From Zestomonas carbonaria (GTDB lineage Bacteria > Pseudomonadota > Gammaproteobacteria > Pseudomonadales > Pseudomonadaceae): a stretch of 39,456 bases of DNA. Position numbers and translations under genes: made by a program. The notes under the pieces were generated by a model. The model saw only the letters and a program-made list of their open reading frames with translations. It searched no databases and had not been told where the DNA came from. The DNA lies in NCBI RefSeq assembly GCF_904061905.1, contig NZ_CAJFCI010000011.1:1-39456 (forward strand). Reading direction: 5' to 3'. Below are positions 10,641 to 19,104 of the stretch, in pieces; the first letter of the stretch is position 1, and each line of letters opens with the position of its first letter.

Positions 10641-11978
10641 ATGCCCATGACACCCCGCGAGATCGTCCACGAACTCAACCGCCACATCATCGGCCAGGAC
10701 GAAGCCAAGCGCGCCGTCGCCATCGCCCTGCGCAACCGCTGGCGGCGCATGCAGCTACCCGTCGAGCTGCGCCAGGAAGTGACGCCGAAGAACATCCTGA
10801 TGATCGGCCCGACCGGCGTCGGCAAGACCGAGATCGCCCGTCGCCTGGCCAAGCTGGCCAACGCGCCGTTCATCAAGGTGGAAGCGACCAAGTTCACCGA
10901 GGTCGGCTACGTCGGCCGCGACGTGGAATCGATCATCCGCGACCTCGCCGACGCAGCGATCAAGATGTTCCGCGAGCAGGAGATGATCAAGGTCCGCCAC
11001 CGTGCCGAGGACGCCGCCGAGGACCGCATCCTCGACGCCCTGCTGCCACCGGCGCGCAGCTTCGGCGAGGAGTCGGCGCAAAGCACCGACTCCAACACCC
11101 GCCAACTGTTCCGCAAGCGCCTGCGCGAGGGCCAGCTCGACGACAAGGAGATCGACATCGAGGTCGCCGAGAGTCCGGCTGGCGTGGAAATCATGGCGCC
11201 GCCCGGCATGGAGGAGATGACCAACCAGTTGCAGAACCTGTTCTCCAACCTCGGCAAGGGCAAGCGCAAGAGCCGCAAGCTGAAGGTCAAGGAAGCGCTC
11301 AAGCTGATCCGCGACGAGGAGGCCGCGCGCCTGGTCAACGAGGAAGAGCTCAAGGCCCACGCCCTGGAAGCGGTGGAGCAGAACGGCATCGTGTTCATCG
11401 ACGAGATCGACAAGGTCGCCAAGCGCGGCAACGTCGGCGGCGCCGATGTGTCCCGCGAGGGCGTGCAGCGCGACCTGCTGCCGCTGATCGAGGGCTGCAC
11501 GGTGAACACCAAGCTGGGCATGGTGAAGACCGACCACATCCTGTTCATCGCCTCGGGCGCCTTCCACCTGAGCAAGCCCAGCGACCTGGTGCCGGAGCTG
11601 CAGGGCCGCCTGCCGATCCGCGTCGAACTCAAGGCGCTGTCGCCGCAGGATTTCGAGCGCATCCTCACCGAGCCGCACGCCTCGCTGACCGAGCAGTACA
11701 GCGCGCTGCTGAAGACCGAGGGGCTGAACATCGAGTTCGCGCCGGACGGCATCAAGCGTCTCGCCGAGATTGCCTGGCAAGTCAACGAGAAAACCGAGAA
11801 CATCGGCGCGCGCCGCCTGCACACACTGCTCGAACGGCTGCTCGAAGAGGTCTCGTTCAGCGCCGGCGACCTCGCCGCGCAGCACGACGAAACGCCGATC
11901 CGCATCGACGCCGACTACGTCAACGGCCACCTCGGCGAACTGGCGCAGGACGAGGACCTGTCCCGTTACATCCTCTAA
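10641..11978 (+). CDS. hslU: HslUV ATPase/unfoldase subunit HslU
   Basis: A 445-residue AAA+ ATPase that unfolds substrates and feeds them to HslV. Walker A is GPTGVGKTE (56-64) and Walker B is VFIDEID (about 250-256). Between them lies the charged intermediate (I) domain (about 105-240). The C-terminus LSRYIL matches the tail that docks into and activates HslV. Start is ATG at 10641 ([13 protein letters not shown]); the second ATG two codons later is also possible. It forms an operon with hslV under the heat-shock promoter. A repeat hairpin follows at 11989-12056. Confidence 0.96.
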   Translation: MPMTPREIVHELNRHIIGQDEAKRAVAIALRNRWRRMQLPVELRQEVTPKNILMIGPTGVGKTEIARRLAKLANAPFIKVEATKFTEVGYVGRDVESIIRDLADAAIKMFREQEMIKVRHRAEDAAEDRILDALLPPARSFGEESAQSTDSNTRQLFRKRLREGQLDDKEIDIEVAESPAGVEIMAPPGMEEMTNQLQNLFSNLGKGKRKSRKLKVKEALKLIRDEEAARLVNEEELKAHALEAVEQNGIVFIDEIDKVAKRGNVGGADVSREGVQRDLLPLIEGCTVNTKLGMVKTDHILFIASGAFHLSKPSDLVPELQGRLPIRVELKALSPQDFERILTEPHASLTEQYSALLKTEGLNIEFAPDGIKRLAEIAWQVNEKTENIGARRLHTLLERLLEEVSFSAGDLAAQHDETPIRIDADYVNGHLGELAQDEDLSRYIL

Positions 11979-11988
11979 AATCAGCGGC

Positions 11989-12056
11989 AAGCTACAAGTC
12001 ATTAGCTGCAAGCGTGCCGGCTTCAGCTTGTGGCTTGCAGCTTGTGACTTGGAGCT
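11989..12056. repeat. Imperfect inverted repeat of AAGCTACAAGTC / GCTTGTGACTTGG type
   Basis: The left arm (11989-12013) reads AAGCTACAAGTCATTAGCTG and continues with CAAGC. The right arm (12033-12056) starts GCTTGCAGCTTGTGACTTGG. They are inverted and about 80% complementary. It fills the short gap between hslU and the DUF971 gene and resembles dispersed Pseudomonas repeats built on GCTTGCAGCTTG. It may form an mRNA hairpin protecting or ending the hslVU message (inference). Confidence 0.6.
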
Positions 12057-12062
12057 GGCCCC

Positions 12063-12437
12063 ATGCGCATCCCCACCTCTATCAAGCTGCACAAGGCTTC
12101 GAAGACCCTCGAACTGGAATACGCGCCGGGCGAGCGCTATGTCCTGCCCGCCGAATTCCTCCGCGTGCACTCGCCGTCGGCCGAGGTGCAGGGTCACGGC
12201 AACCCGGTGCTGCAGTACGGCAAACTGGGGGTCGGCCTGGAGCGGATCGAACCCGCCGGGCAGTACGCACTAAAACTGTGCTTCGACGACGGACACGACA
12301 GCGGGTTGTTCACCTGGGACTATCTCGAGCGCCTGGCGCAAAACCAGGAACAGCTCTGGAGCGAATATTTGTTCGAGCTGGAGAAGGCCGGCAAGTCGCG
12401 CGATCCCAACGAATCGGTCGTCAAGCTGATGCTCTAA
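12063..12437 (+). CDS. DUF971 domain protein
   Basis: A 124-residue protein of the DUF971 family, related to the N-terminal domain of gamma-butyrobetaine hydroxylase. The family signature is visible in LELEYAPGERYVLPAEFLRVHSPSAEVQGHG and GHDSGLFTWDYL. This fold is linked to iron or Fe-S binding proteins, but no function is established for the single-domain form. In pseudomonads it lies between hslU and phaC1. The start is ATG at 12063, directly after the repeat hairpin; no strong ribosome site is visible. A terminator-like stem overlaps its stop codon. Confidence 0.85.
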   Translation: MRIPTSIKLHKASKTLELEYAPGERYVLPAEFLRVHSPSAEVQGHGNPVLQYGKLGVGLERIEPAGQYALKLCFDDGHDSGLFTWDYLERLAQNQEQLWSEYLFELEKAGKSRDPNESVVKLML

Positions 12438-12460
12438 CTCGGTAGTTAGAGCGCATTTTC
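12431..12460 (+). terminator. Terminator-like hairpin at the end of the DUF971 gene
   Basis: GCTCTAAC (12431-12438) pairs with GTTAGAGC (12445-12452) around TCGGTA and is followed by GCATTTTC. The left arm contains the TAA stop codon. It separates the hsl transcript from the pha promoter region. Confidence 0.6.
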
Positions 12461-12544
12461 TAATTCCCCTGCGCATACTGGCGGCCAAATTGGCCCACTT
12501 GGCAGCCAGTTGCGCAAACTGACATTCTCGGGTAACCAAGGAAG

Positions 12545-12560
12545 TGGCAGGCTCCATGCA
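12545..12560 (+). promoter_or_regulatory. Sigma-54 (RpoN) -24/-12 promoter of phaC1
   Basis: TGGCAGGCTCCATGCA matches TGGCACG-N4-TTGCA at all but two positions, with GG at 12546-12547 and GC at 12558-12559 in exact spacing. Transcription would begin near 12571, leaving a leader of about 175 nt. RpoN dependence of PHA synthesis and a -24/-12 site before phaC1 are known for P. aeruginosa. The remainder of the 12438-12746 gap holds a GGCCAAATTGGCC palindrome (12483-12495) and no gene. Confidence 0.7.
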
Positions 12561-12746
12561 TTTGCACCCAGCGGATGCAGAGCAAGACGCGGAGCTCGCA
12601 GGCCGCCGAAAACACGACACACAGCGTCGCTTTCCGGCCGTCTAAAAGCACCGCCCCCAGGTAAACCCCGAGCAGTACCAGCAACCTTCCTCTGTCATCA
12701 CAGAGCCCCACGCCGGTATCCGACTCAGGACAATGGAGCGTCGTAG

Positions 12747-14429
12747 ATGAGCAACAAGAACACCGAAGACCTGCAGCGCCAAGCCTCCGAACACACCCTC
12801 GGCCTCAACCCCGTGGTGGGCTTGCGCGGCAAGGATATCCTCACCTCTGCCCGCCTCGTGTTGACCCAAGCCATCAAGCAACCCTTCCACAGCGCCAAGC
12901 ACGTCGCCCATTTCGGCCTGCAACTGAAGAATGTCCTGCTCGGCCAGTCCGAGCTGCGGCCGGAGGACGGCGACCGTCGTTTCGCCGATCCGGCCTGGAG
13001 CCAGAACCCACTTTACCGCCGCTACCTGCAAACCTACCTGGCCTGGCGCAAGGAGCTGCACGACTGGATCGACCACAGCAACCTGTCCCCGCAGGACATC
13101 AGCCGTGGCCACTTCGTCATCAACCTGATGACCGAGGCCATGTCGCCGACCAACAGCATGGCCAACCCTGCGGCGGTCAAACGCTTCTTCGAGACCGGCG
13201 GCAAGAGCCTGCTCGACGGCCTCGGCCACCTGGCCAAGGACCTGGTGAACAACGGCGGCATGCCCAGCCAGGTCAACATGGACGCCTTCGAGGTCGGCAA
13301 GAACCTGGCGCTGACCGAAGGCGCGGTGGTGTTCCGCAACGACCTGCTGGAGCTGATCCAGTACCAGCCGAGCACCGAGCAGGTCCACGAGCGGCCGCTG
13401 CTGGTGGTGCCGCCGCAGATCAACAAGTTCTACGTGTTCGACCTGTCGCCGGACAAGAGCCTGGCGCGCTTCACCCTGCGCAGCGGCTTCCAGACCTTCA
13501 TCGTCAGTTGGCGCAACCCGACCAAGGCGCAGCGCGAGTGGGGTCTGTCCACTTACATCGAAGCGCTCAAGGAAACCATCGACGTGGTCCTCGCCATCAC
13601 CGGCAGCAAGGACCTCAACATGCTCGGCGCCTGCTCCGGCGGCATCACCACCGCCGCGCTGCTCGGCCACTACGCCGCGCTCGGCGAGAACAAGGTCAAT
13701 GCCCTGACCCTGCTGGTCAGCGTGCTCGACACCAAGCTCGATACCCAGCTCTCGTTGTTCGTCGACGAGCAGACCCTCGAGGCCGCCAAGCGCCGCTCCT
13801 ACCAGGCCGGCGTGCTGGAAGGCAAGGACATGGCCAAGGTGTTCGCCTGGATGCGCCCCAACGACCTGATCTGGAACTACTGGGTCAACAACTACCTGCT
13901 CGGCAACGAGCCGCCGGTGTTCGACATCCTCTACTGGAACAACGACACCACGCGCCTGCCGGCCACCCTGCACGGCGACCTGATCGAGCTGTTCAAGACC
14001 AACCCGCTGACCCGCCCGGGCGCCCTCGAAGTGTGCGGCACGTCGATCGACCTCAAGCAAGTCAAGTGCGACATCTACGCCCTGGCCGGAATCAACGACC
14101 ACATCACCCCCTGGGAATCCTGCTACCGCTCGGCCCAGTTGTTCGGTGGCAAGACCGAATTCGTGCTCTCCAACAGCGGGCACATCCAGAGCATCCTCAA
14201 CCCGCCGGGCAACCCCAAGGCGCGCTTCATGACCGGCGACGGCGAGTTTCCTGCCGACGCCAAGACCTGGCAGGAAAACTCCACCAAGCAGGCCGACTCC
14301 TGGTGGCTGCACTGGCAGGCATGGCAGGCCGAACGCTCCGGCAAACTGAAAAAGGCGCCGGCGCAGCTCGGCAGCAAGGCCTACCCCGCCGGCGAAGCTG
14401 CCCCCGGCACCTACGTGCATGAACGATGA
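12747..14429 (+). CDS. phaC1: Class II poly(3-hydroxyalkanoate) synthase 1
   Basis: A 560-residue polymerase joining (R)-3-hydroxyacyl-CoA units, mainly C6-C14, into medium-chain-length PHA at the granule surface. The lipase-like box GACSGG puts the nucleophile at Cys296. Asp451 (in INDHITPW) and His479 (in SGHIQS) complete the triad at the positions known for Pseudomonas synthases. An N-terminal PhaC_N domain precedes the alpha/beta-hydrolase core. Start ATG at 12747 gives the expected MSNKNTEDLQRQ. It is first in the phaC1ZC2D cluster, behind a probable RpoN promoter, and resembles phaC2 across its length. Confidence 0.97.
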   Translation: MSNKNTEDLQRQASEHTLGLNPVVGLRGKDILTSARLVLTQAIKQPFHSAKHVAHFGLQLKNVLLGQSELRPEDGDRRFADPAWSQNPLYRRYLQTYLAWRKELHDWIDHSNLSPQDISRGHFVINLMTEAMSPTNSMANPAAVKRFFETGGKSLLDGLGHLAKDLVNNGGMPSQVNMDAFEVGKNLALTEGAVVFRNDLLELIQYQPSTEQVHERPLLVVPPQINKFYVFDLSPDKSLARFTLRSGFQTFIVSWRNPTKAQREWGLSTYIEALKETIDVVLAITGSKDLNMLGACSGGITTAALLGHYAALGENKVNALTLLVSVLDTKLDTQLSLFVDEQTLEAAKRRSYQAGVLEGKDMAKVFAWMRPNDLIWNYWVNNYLLGNEPPVFDILYWNNDTTRLPATLHGDLIELFKTNPLTRPGALEVCGTSIDLKQVKCDIYALAGINDHITPWESCYRSAQLFGGKTEFVLSNSGHIQSILNPPGNPKARFMTGDGEFPADAKTWQENSTKQADSWWLHWQAWQAERSGKLKKAPAQLGSKAYPAGEAAPGTYVHER

Positions 14430-14593
14430 AGACCGATCCCCCCGCAGCGGCGCCGGATAGCGCCGCTTACACAGGCGAGGTTGCCGACACCACACCCGCA
14501 CCGGCCGAGAAAAAGGCCAAGCGGGTCGTCAACAGGACAGGCGCGCGTCGCTCTGCCGCACCGGCGGCCGCGCCGCCGCAAGGGGCACCCAGC

Positions 14594-15454
14594 ATGCCGC
14601 AACCCTTCGTCTTCCGGACCATCGAGCTCGACGGCCAGACCCTGCGCACCGCCGTGCGTCCGGGCAAGCCGCACCTGACACCGCTGCTGATCTTCAACGG
14701 TATCGGCGCCAACCTGGAGCTGGTATTCCCCTTCGTGCAAGCGCTCGACCCCGATCTCGAGGTGATCGCCTTCGACGTTCCCGGTGTGGGCGGCTCCTCG
14801 ACGCCGAGCCGCCCCTACCGTTTCCCCGGCCTGGCCAAGCTGGCCGCACGCATGCTCGACTACCTGGACTTCGGCCAGGTCAACGCCATCGGCGTCTCCT
14901 GGGGCGGCGCGCTGGCCCAGCAGTTCGCCCACGACTATCCCGAGCGCTGCAAGAAACTGGTGCTCGCCGCCACCTCGGCCGGCGCCGTGATGGTGCCGGG
15001 CAAGCCCAAGGTGCTCTGGCGCATGGCCAGTCCGCGCCGCTACATCCAGCCGTCCTACGGCGTGCGCATCGCCCCGGACATCTATGGCGGTGCCTTCCGC
15101 CGCGACGCCGGCCTGGCCATGGCGCATGCCAGCAAGGTGCGCTCCGGCGGCAAGATGGGCTACTACTGGCAACTGTTCGCCGGCCTCGGCTGGACCAGCA
15201 TCCACTGGCTGCACAAGATCCGCCAGCCGACACTGGTCCTCGCCGGCGACGACGACCCGATCATCCCGCTGATCAACATGCGCCTGCTCGCCTGGCGAAT
15301 CCCCAACGCGGAACTTCACGTGATCGACGACGGTCACCTGTTCCTGATCACCCGCGCCGAAGCAGTGGCGCCGATCATCATGAAATTCCTCCAGGAGGAG
15401 AAGCAGCGCGCGGTGATGCACCCGCAGCCGGCCTTCGGAATGCGCGGTTCGTGA
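14594..15454 (+). CDS. phaZ: Intracellular medium-chain-length PHA depolymerase
   Basis: A 286-residue alpha/beta-hydrolase that releases 3-hydroxyalkanoic acids from granules for reuse. The triad is Ser102 in GVSWGG, Asp221 in GDDDP and His248 in DGHLF, the same numbers as in P. putida PhaZ. ATG at 14594 with AAGGGG upstream gives the family start MPQPFVFRT. The frame stays open for 56 more codons, back to an ATG at 14426 that overlaps the phaC1 stop (ATGA). That Ala/Pro-rich stretch has weaker third-base GC bias and is probably not translated, though this is not certain. It lies between the two synthase genes. In PAO1 naming the gene has also been called phaD. Confidence 0.93.
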   Translation: MPQPFVFRTIELDGQTLRTAVRPGKPHLTPLLIFNGIGANLELVFPFVQALDPDLEVIAFDVPGVGGSSTPSRPYRFPGLAKLAARMLDYLDFGQVNAIGVSWGGALAQQFAHDYPERCKKLVLAATSAGAVMVPGKPKVLWRMASPRRYIQPSYGVRIAPDIYGGAFRRDAGLAMAHASKVRSGGKMGYYWQLFAGLGWTSIHWLHKIRQPTLVLAGDDDPIIPLINMRLLAWRIPNAELHVIDDGHLFLITRAEAVAPIIMKFLQEEKQRAVMHPQPAFGMRGS

Positions 15455-15464
15455 TACGCGCAAG

Positions 15465-15487
15465 CGGCGCACCTCATCGGTGCGCCG
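15465..15487 (+). other. Hairpin between phaZ and phaC2
   Basis: A perfect 9-bp stem, CGGCGCACC and GGTGCGCCG, with a 5-nt loop, lies 10 nt after the phaZ stop. There is no T run, so it is more likely an mRNA-stabilising or attenuating hairpin than a full terminator. It resembles half of the GTGCGCC repeat module. The rest of the 270-nt gap shows only the phaC2 leader. Confidence 0.45.
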
Positions 15488-15724
15488 ATACAGGCCTTGC
15501 CCCACACGGAAGCCTGGTGTAACACCCTTGCAATCTTGGCGCGGCAGTCTGGAATGCACTTCCGGCGCGCATTGGTACAAGCCTTGCTGCTTGCTCAATG
15601 GTCCAGCAGGTTGTTGAAAAACATCAGTGAGCGCAGGCCGCCTCAACAGCTACAACGTGCAGCCTGCGGCCGTTTTCCAGCAGCCGGACAGGTTTCTTCT
15701 GCCTTGACGACGGAGTGCTGCCCC

Positions 15725-17416
15725 ATGCCCACCCGCAATCAACCCGCGGCCAACACCCTGCCAGCTCCCGCAGCTTTCATGAACGCCCAGAATGCGGTGG
15801 TCGGTCTACGTGGCCGCGACCTGTTCTCCACCGTCCGCGGCATCGCCCTGCACAGCCTCAAACACCCGTTGCACAGCGCCAAGCACATCCTGGCCTTCGG
15901 CGGCCAGCTCGGACGCGTACTGATCGGCGACACACCCTACAAGCCCAACCCCGCCGATACACGCTTCGCCGATCCGACCTGGACCCTCAACCCCTTCTAC
16001 CGGCGCAGCCTGCAGGCCTACCTGGCCTGGCAGAGGCAGATCGCCCTGTGGATCGACGAAAGCGACCTGAGCGCCGACGACCGCGCCCGCGCGCTGTTCA
16101 TCGCCTCGCTGCTCAACGATGCGCTGTCACCGTCCAACACCCTGCTCAACCCGATGGCGCTCAAGGAACTGTTCAACAGCGGCGGCACCAGCGTGCTGCG
16201 CGGCCTGCGCCATATGTACGACGATCTGCTGCACAACCACGGGCTGCCCAGCCAGGTGAACAAGCAGGCCTTCGAGGTCGGCAGGAACCTCGCCACCACC
16301 CAGGGTGCGGTGGTGTTCCGCAACGAACTGCTGGAGCTGATCCAGTACCGGCCGATGAGCGAGAAGCAGTACCTCAAGCCGCTGCTGATCGTCCCGCCGC
16401 AGATCAACAAGTTCTACATCTTCGACCTCAGCCCGGAGAAGAGCTTCGTCCAGTATGCCCTGAAGAACGACCTGCAGGTGTTCATGGTCAGTTGGCGCAA
16501 CCCCGATGCGCGACACCGCGAGTGGGGCCTCTCGACCTACGTGCAGGCGCTCGAGGAAGCGGTCGACGCCTGCCGGGCGATCACCGGCAGCAAGGACGTC
16601 AACCTGCTCGGCGCCTGCGCCGGCGGCCTGACCATGGCCGCCCTGCAAGGCCACCTGCAAGCCCGCCGCCAGTTGCGCAAGATCAACAGCGCCTCCTATG
16701 CGGTGAGCCTGCTGGACAGCCAGATCGACAACAGCCCGGCGATGCTGTTCGTCGACGAGCAGACCCTGGAGAGCGCCAAGCGCCGCTCCTACCAGGCCGG
16801 CGTGCTGGATGGCCGCGACATGGCCAAGGTGTTCGCCTGGATGCGCCCCAACGACCTGATCTGGAACTACTGGATCAACAACTACCTGCTCGGCAAGCAG
16901 CCGCCGGCGTTCGACATCCTCTACTGGAACAACGACAACACCCGCCTGCCGGCCGCCCTGCACGGCGACCTGCTGGACATCTTCAAGCACAACCCGCTGA
17001 CCCGTCCCGGTGGCCTGGAAGTGTGCGGCACACCGATCGACCTGCAGAAGGTCAACGTCGACAGCTTCAGCGTCGCCGGCATCAACGACCACATCACCCC
17101 GTGGGACACGGTGTACCGCTCGACCCTGCTGCTCGGCGGCGACCGGCGCTTCGTGCTGTCCAACGCCGGGCACATCCAGGCCATCCTCAACCCGCCGGGC
17201 AACCCCAAGGCCAACTACTTCGAGAATGGCAAGCTCAGCTCAGACCCGCGCGCCTGGTATTACGACGCCAAGCAGGTCGGCGGTAGCTGGTGGCCGGAAT
17301 GGCTGAGCTGGATCCAGGCCCGCTCCGGGGAGCAGCGCGAAACCCAGATGACCATCGGCAACCAGCGCTACCCGGCCATGGAGGCCGCGCCCGGCACCTA
17401 CGTGCATATACGCTGA
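15725..17416 (+). CDS. phaC2: Class II poly(3-hydroxyalkanoate) synthase 2
   Basis: The second medium-chain-length PHA synthase, 563 residues, parallel to PhaC1. The nucleophile is Cys298 in GACAGG; the Asp and His of the triad lie in INDHITPW and AGHIQA. Long blocks such as MAKVFAWMRPNDLIWNYW are shared with PhaC1. ATG at 15725 with GGAG 10-13 nt upstream gives MPTRNQPAANTLPAPAAF, in line with other PhaC2 N-termini. The frame is open to 15497, but those 76 codons resemble nothing known. It is followed 77 nt later by phaD. Confidence 0.95.
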   Translation: MPTRNQPAANTLPAPAAFMNAQNAVVGLRGRDLFSTVRGIALHSLKHPLHSAKHILAFGGQLGRVLIGDTPYKPNPADTRFADPTWTLNPFYRRSLQAYLAWQRQIALWIDESDLSADDRARALFIASLLNDALSPSNTLLNPMALKELFNSGGTSVLRGLRHMYDDLLHNHGLPSQVNKQAFEVGRNLATTQGAVVFRNELLELIQYRPMSEKQYLKPLLIVPPQINKFYIFDLSPEKSFVQYALKNDLQVFMVSWRNPDARHREWGLSTYVQALEEAVDACRAITGSKDVNLLGACAGGLTMAALQGHLQARRQLRKINSASYAVSLLDSQIDNSPAMLFVDEQTLESAKRRSYQAGVLDGRDMAKVFAWMRPNDLIWNYWINNYLLGKQPPAFDILYWNNDNTRLPAALHGDLLDIFKHNPLTRPGGLEVCGTPIDLQKVNVDSFSVAGINDHITPWDTVYRSTLLLGGDRRFVLSNAGHIQAILNPPGNPKANYFENGKLSSDPRAWYYDAKQVGGSWWPEWLSWIQARSGEQRETQMTIGNQRYPAMEAAPGTYVHIR

Positions 17417-17493
17417 GTGGGGCACGAATGACTGGCCGGGCCCCGCCCGGCCAGCTATCGTCGCAGCACCCGCAACAACGACAAGAACATGGA

Positions 17494-18111
17494 ATGAAGA
17501 CTCGCGACCGCATCCTCGAATGTGCCCTGCTGCTGTTCAACGAGCGCGGCGAACCGAACGTCTCCACCCTGGAGATCGCCAACGAGCTGGAAATCAGCCC
17601 CGGCAATCTCTACTACCACTTCCACGGCAAGGAGCCGCTGGTGCTCGCGCTGTTCGAGCGTTTCCAACTGGAAATCTCGCCACTGCTCGACCCACCCGCC
17701 GAGGCGCGCCTGAGCGCCGAGGACTACTGGCTGTTCCTGCATCTGATCGTCGAGCGCCTGGCGCAGTACCGCTTCCTGTTCCAGGACCTGTCCAACCTGG
17801 CCGGACGATTGCCCAAGCTGGCACGCAACGTGCGCTCCTGGCTCAACAGCCTCAAGCGCACCCTGGCCGCGCTGCTGGCGCGCCTCAAGGCCGAACGGCA
17901 ACTGGCCAGCGACACCCAGGCGCTCGGCCTGCTGGTCGAACAGATCACCCTGACCCTGCTGTTCTCCGTCGCCTACCAGCGCCTGCTCGGCAACGAGGCG
18001 GAAAGCCGGCTGGTGGTGTTCCAGGTGATGATGCTGGTCGCCCCCCACCTGCACGAGGAACCCCGCCAGATCGCCGAGCGCATGGCGCTGCGTTATCTGG
18101 ACGAGGAGTGA
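17494..18111 (+). CDS. phaD: TetR-family regulator of the pha cluster
   Basis: A 205-residue regulator. The N-terminal TetR helix-turn-helix (about 1-50) contains MKTRDRILECALLLFNERG and the recognition region STLEIANELEISPGNLYYHF. The C-terminal domain is ligand-binding and dimerising. In P. putida PhaD activates the phaI and phaC1 promoters and likely senses a CoA intermediate; the same role is inferred here from near-identical context. The ATG at 17494 fits the family start. An ATG 5 nt upstream is out of frame, and an in-frame open extension into the phaC2 end is not real. It is convergent with phaF. Confidence 0.93.
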   Translation: MKTRDRILECALLLFNERGEPNVSTLEIANELEISPGNLYYHFHGKEPLVLALFERFQLEISPLLDPPAEARLSAEDYWLFLHLIVERLAQYRFLFQDLSNLAGRLPKLARNVRSWLNSLKRTLAALLARLKAERQLASDTQALGLLVEQITLTLLFSVAYQRLLGNEAESRLVVFQVMMLVAPHLHEEPRQIAERMALRYLDEE

Positions 18112-18117
18112 GGGAGC

Positions 18118-18182
18118 GTAGGGTGGGCTTCAGCCCACCAGACAGAGCCTGAACCTGATTGGTCTGGCTCACCCTGCCTACG
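18118..18182. repeat. GTAGGGTGGGCTTCAGCCCACCA-type intergenic repeat
   Basis: The left part (18118-18140) carries GTAGGGTGGGCTTCAGCCCA. A degenerate inverted partner, GGCTCACCCTGCCTACG, ends at 18182. The same module occurs at 26414-26478 and, as a half, at 34128-34147. Confidence 0.75.
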
Positions 18183-18202
18183 TATTGCATCCCCTGAAAC
18201 GC

Positions 18203-18230
18203 AAACGCCCGGCACATGGCCGGGCGTTCT
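18203..18230 (-). terminator. Bidirectional terminator between phaD and phaF
   Basis: AACGCCCGG (18204-18212) and CCGGGCGTT (18220-18228) form a 9-bp stem between two convergent genes. On minus it continues GCGTTTGCGTTT, on plus GCGTTCTTGG. It lies 15 nt after the phaF stop and so most likely ends the phaIF message. Confidence 0.75.
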
Positions 18231-18244
18231 TGGTCCCCGAACGA

Positions 18245-19093
18245 TCAGGACGGGTTGACGGGCGTCGTCGGCGTCTCGGCCGGAGCCGGGGTTGCCGCCG
18301 GAGCCGGCGCAGGGGCTGCGCTCGGAGCCGGAGCCGCTGGCTTGGCCGCTGCTGCCGGTTTCGCCGCGGCTTTCGCTGCTGGCTTGGCCGCCGGCTTCGC
18401 CGCAGGTTTGGCGGCTGCTTTCGCAGCGGGTTTCGCCGCAGGCTTGGCCGCTGCCTTGGCTGCAGGCTTCGCCGCCGGTTTCACTGCCGGTTTGGCCGCA
18501 GCCTTCGCCGCAGGTTTCGCGGCCGGCTTGGCGGCTGCTTTCGCAGCGGGCTTGGCTGCCGGTTTCGCCGCCGCGGTTTTCGCAGCAGGCTTGGCGGCAG
18601 GTTTCGCCGCAGCCTTGGCCGCAGGTTTCGCGGCGGCTTTCGCCGCCGGTTTGGCCGCTGCTGGTTTAACCGATTTGGCGGACAGGCCGGTGAGCTTCTC
18701 GAGCTGCTTGGTCAGGGCTTCCACCTTGCCATGCAGCTCCTTCACCTCATTGCGGCTCGGCACACCCAGGCGCGAGATGGCGCTGTTCAGACGCTTGTCG
18801 AAAGCCTCCTCCAGCTCCCCCCACTTGCCCAGGGCCAGGCCCTTCACTTCACCGACCTTGCTCTTGGCCGTCTTGGCCTTGGTTTTCACCACATCGACCT
18901 GTTTGTCGACTTCGCTCTTGGCCAGCTTCTCAGCCTTCTGGCCATCGGCGACCAAGGTGTCGAACAGCTTGGTTCCGTCCTTGCTGATCTTCGAGTAGGC
19001 ACCCAATCCAGCCAACCAGATCTGCCGCGAGTATTTCTCGATCTCGCCGATCCAGGAGCTGCCTTCTTTCTCGGTTTTCTTCTTAGCGACCAT
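18245..19093 (-). CDS. phaF: PHA granule-associated phasin with histone H1-like tail
   Basis: A 282-residue phasin. The N-terminal part (about 1-140) is the amphipathic phasin domain (RQIWLAGLGAYSK, then a coiled coil to LEKLTGLSAK) that coats granules. The C-terminal part (143-251) is a run of AAKPAAK-type repeats like histone H1, which binds DNA without sequence preference. The last 30 residues are Pro/Ala-rich. PhaF links granules to the nucleoid so that they are shared at division, as shown in P. putida. AAAGGAGAG precedes the ATG. It follows phaI by 11 nt on the same strand. Confidence 0.95.
   Translation of the reverse strand: MVAKKKTEKEGSSWIGEIEKYSRQIWLAGLGAYSKISKDGTKLFDTLVADGQKAEKLAKSEVDKQVDVVKTKAKTAKSKVGEVKGLALGKWGELEEAFDKRLNSAISRLGVPSRNEVKELHGKVEALTKQLEKLTGLSAKSVKPAAAKPAAKAAAKPAAKAAAKPAAKPAAKTAAAKPAAKPAAKAAAKPAAKPAAKAAAKPAVKPAAKPAAKAAAKPAAKPAAKAAAKPAAKPAAKPAAKAAAKPAAAAKPAAPAPSAAPAPAPAATPAPAETPTTPVNPS
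18341..18667 (-). repeat. Tandem codon repeats for the AAKPAAK tail of PhaF
   Basis: About 109 codons of degenerate Ala-Ala-Lys-Pro repeats, in DNA mainly GCCGGCTTCGCCGC-like units on the plus strand. Such stretches change length readily between strains. Confidence 0.85.
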
Positions 19094-19104
19094 CCTGCTC
19101 TCCT

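Noticed and set aside
12499..12515. A second -24/-12-like sequence, TTGGCAGCCAGTTGCGC
   Set aside because: The distance between the GG and GC elements is one base too short for RpoN.
15518..15535. TGGTGTAACACCCTTGCA as an RpoN promoter for phaC2
   Set aside because: The spacing is two bases too long and the -24 box is poor.
15497..15724. A 76-residue N-terminal extension of PhaC2
   Set aside because: It is unlike any PhaC2 N-terminus. ATG 15725 has a ribosome site and matches the family start.
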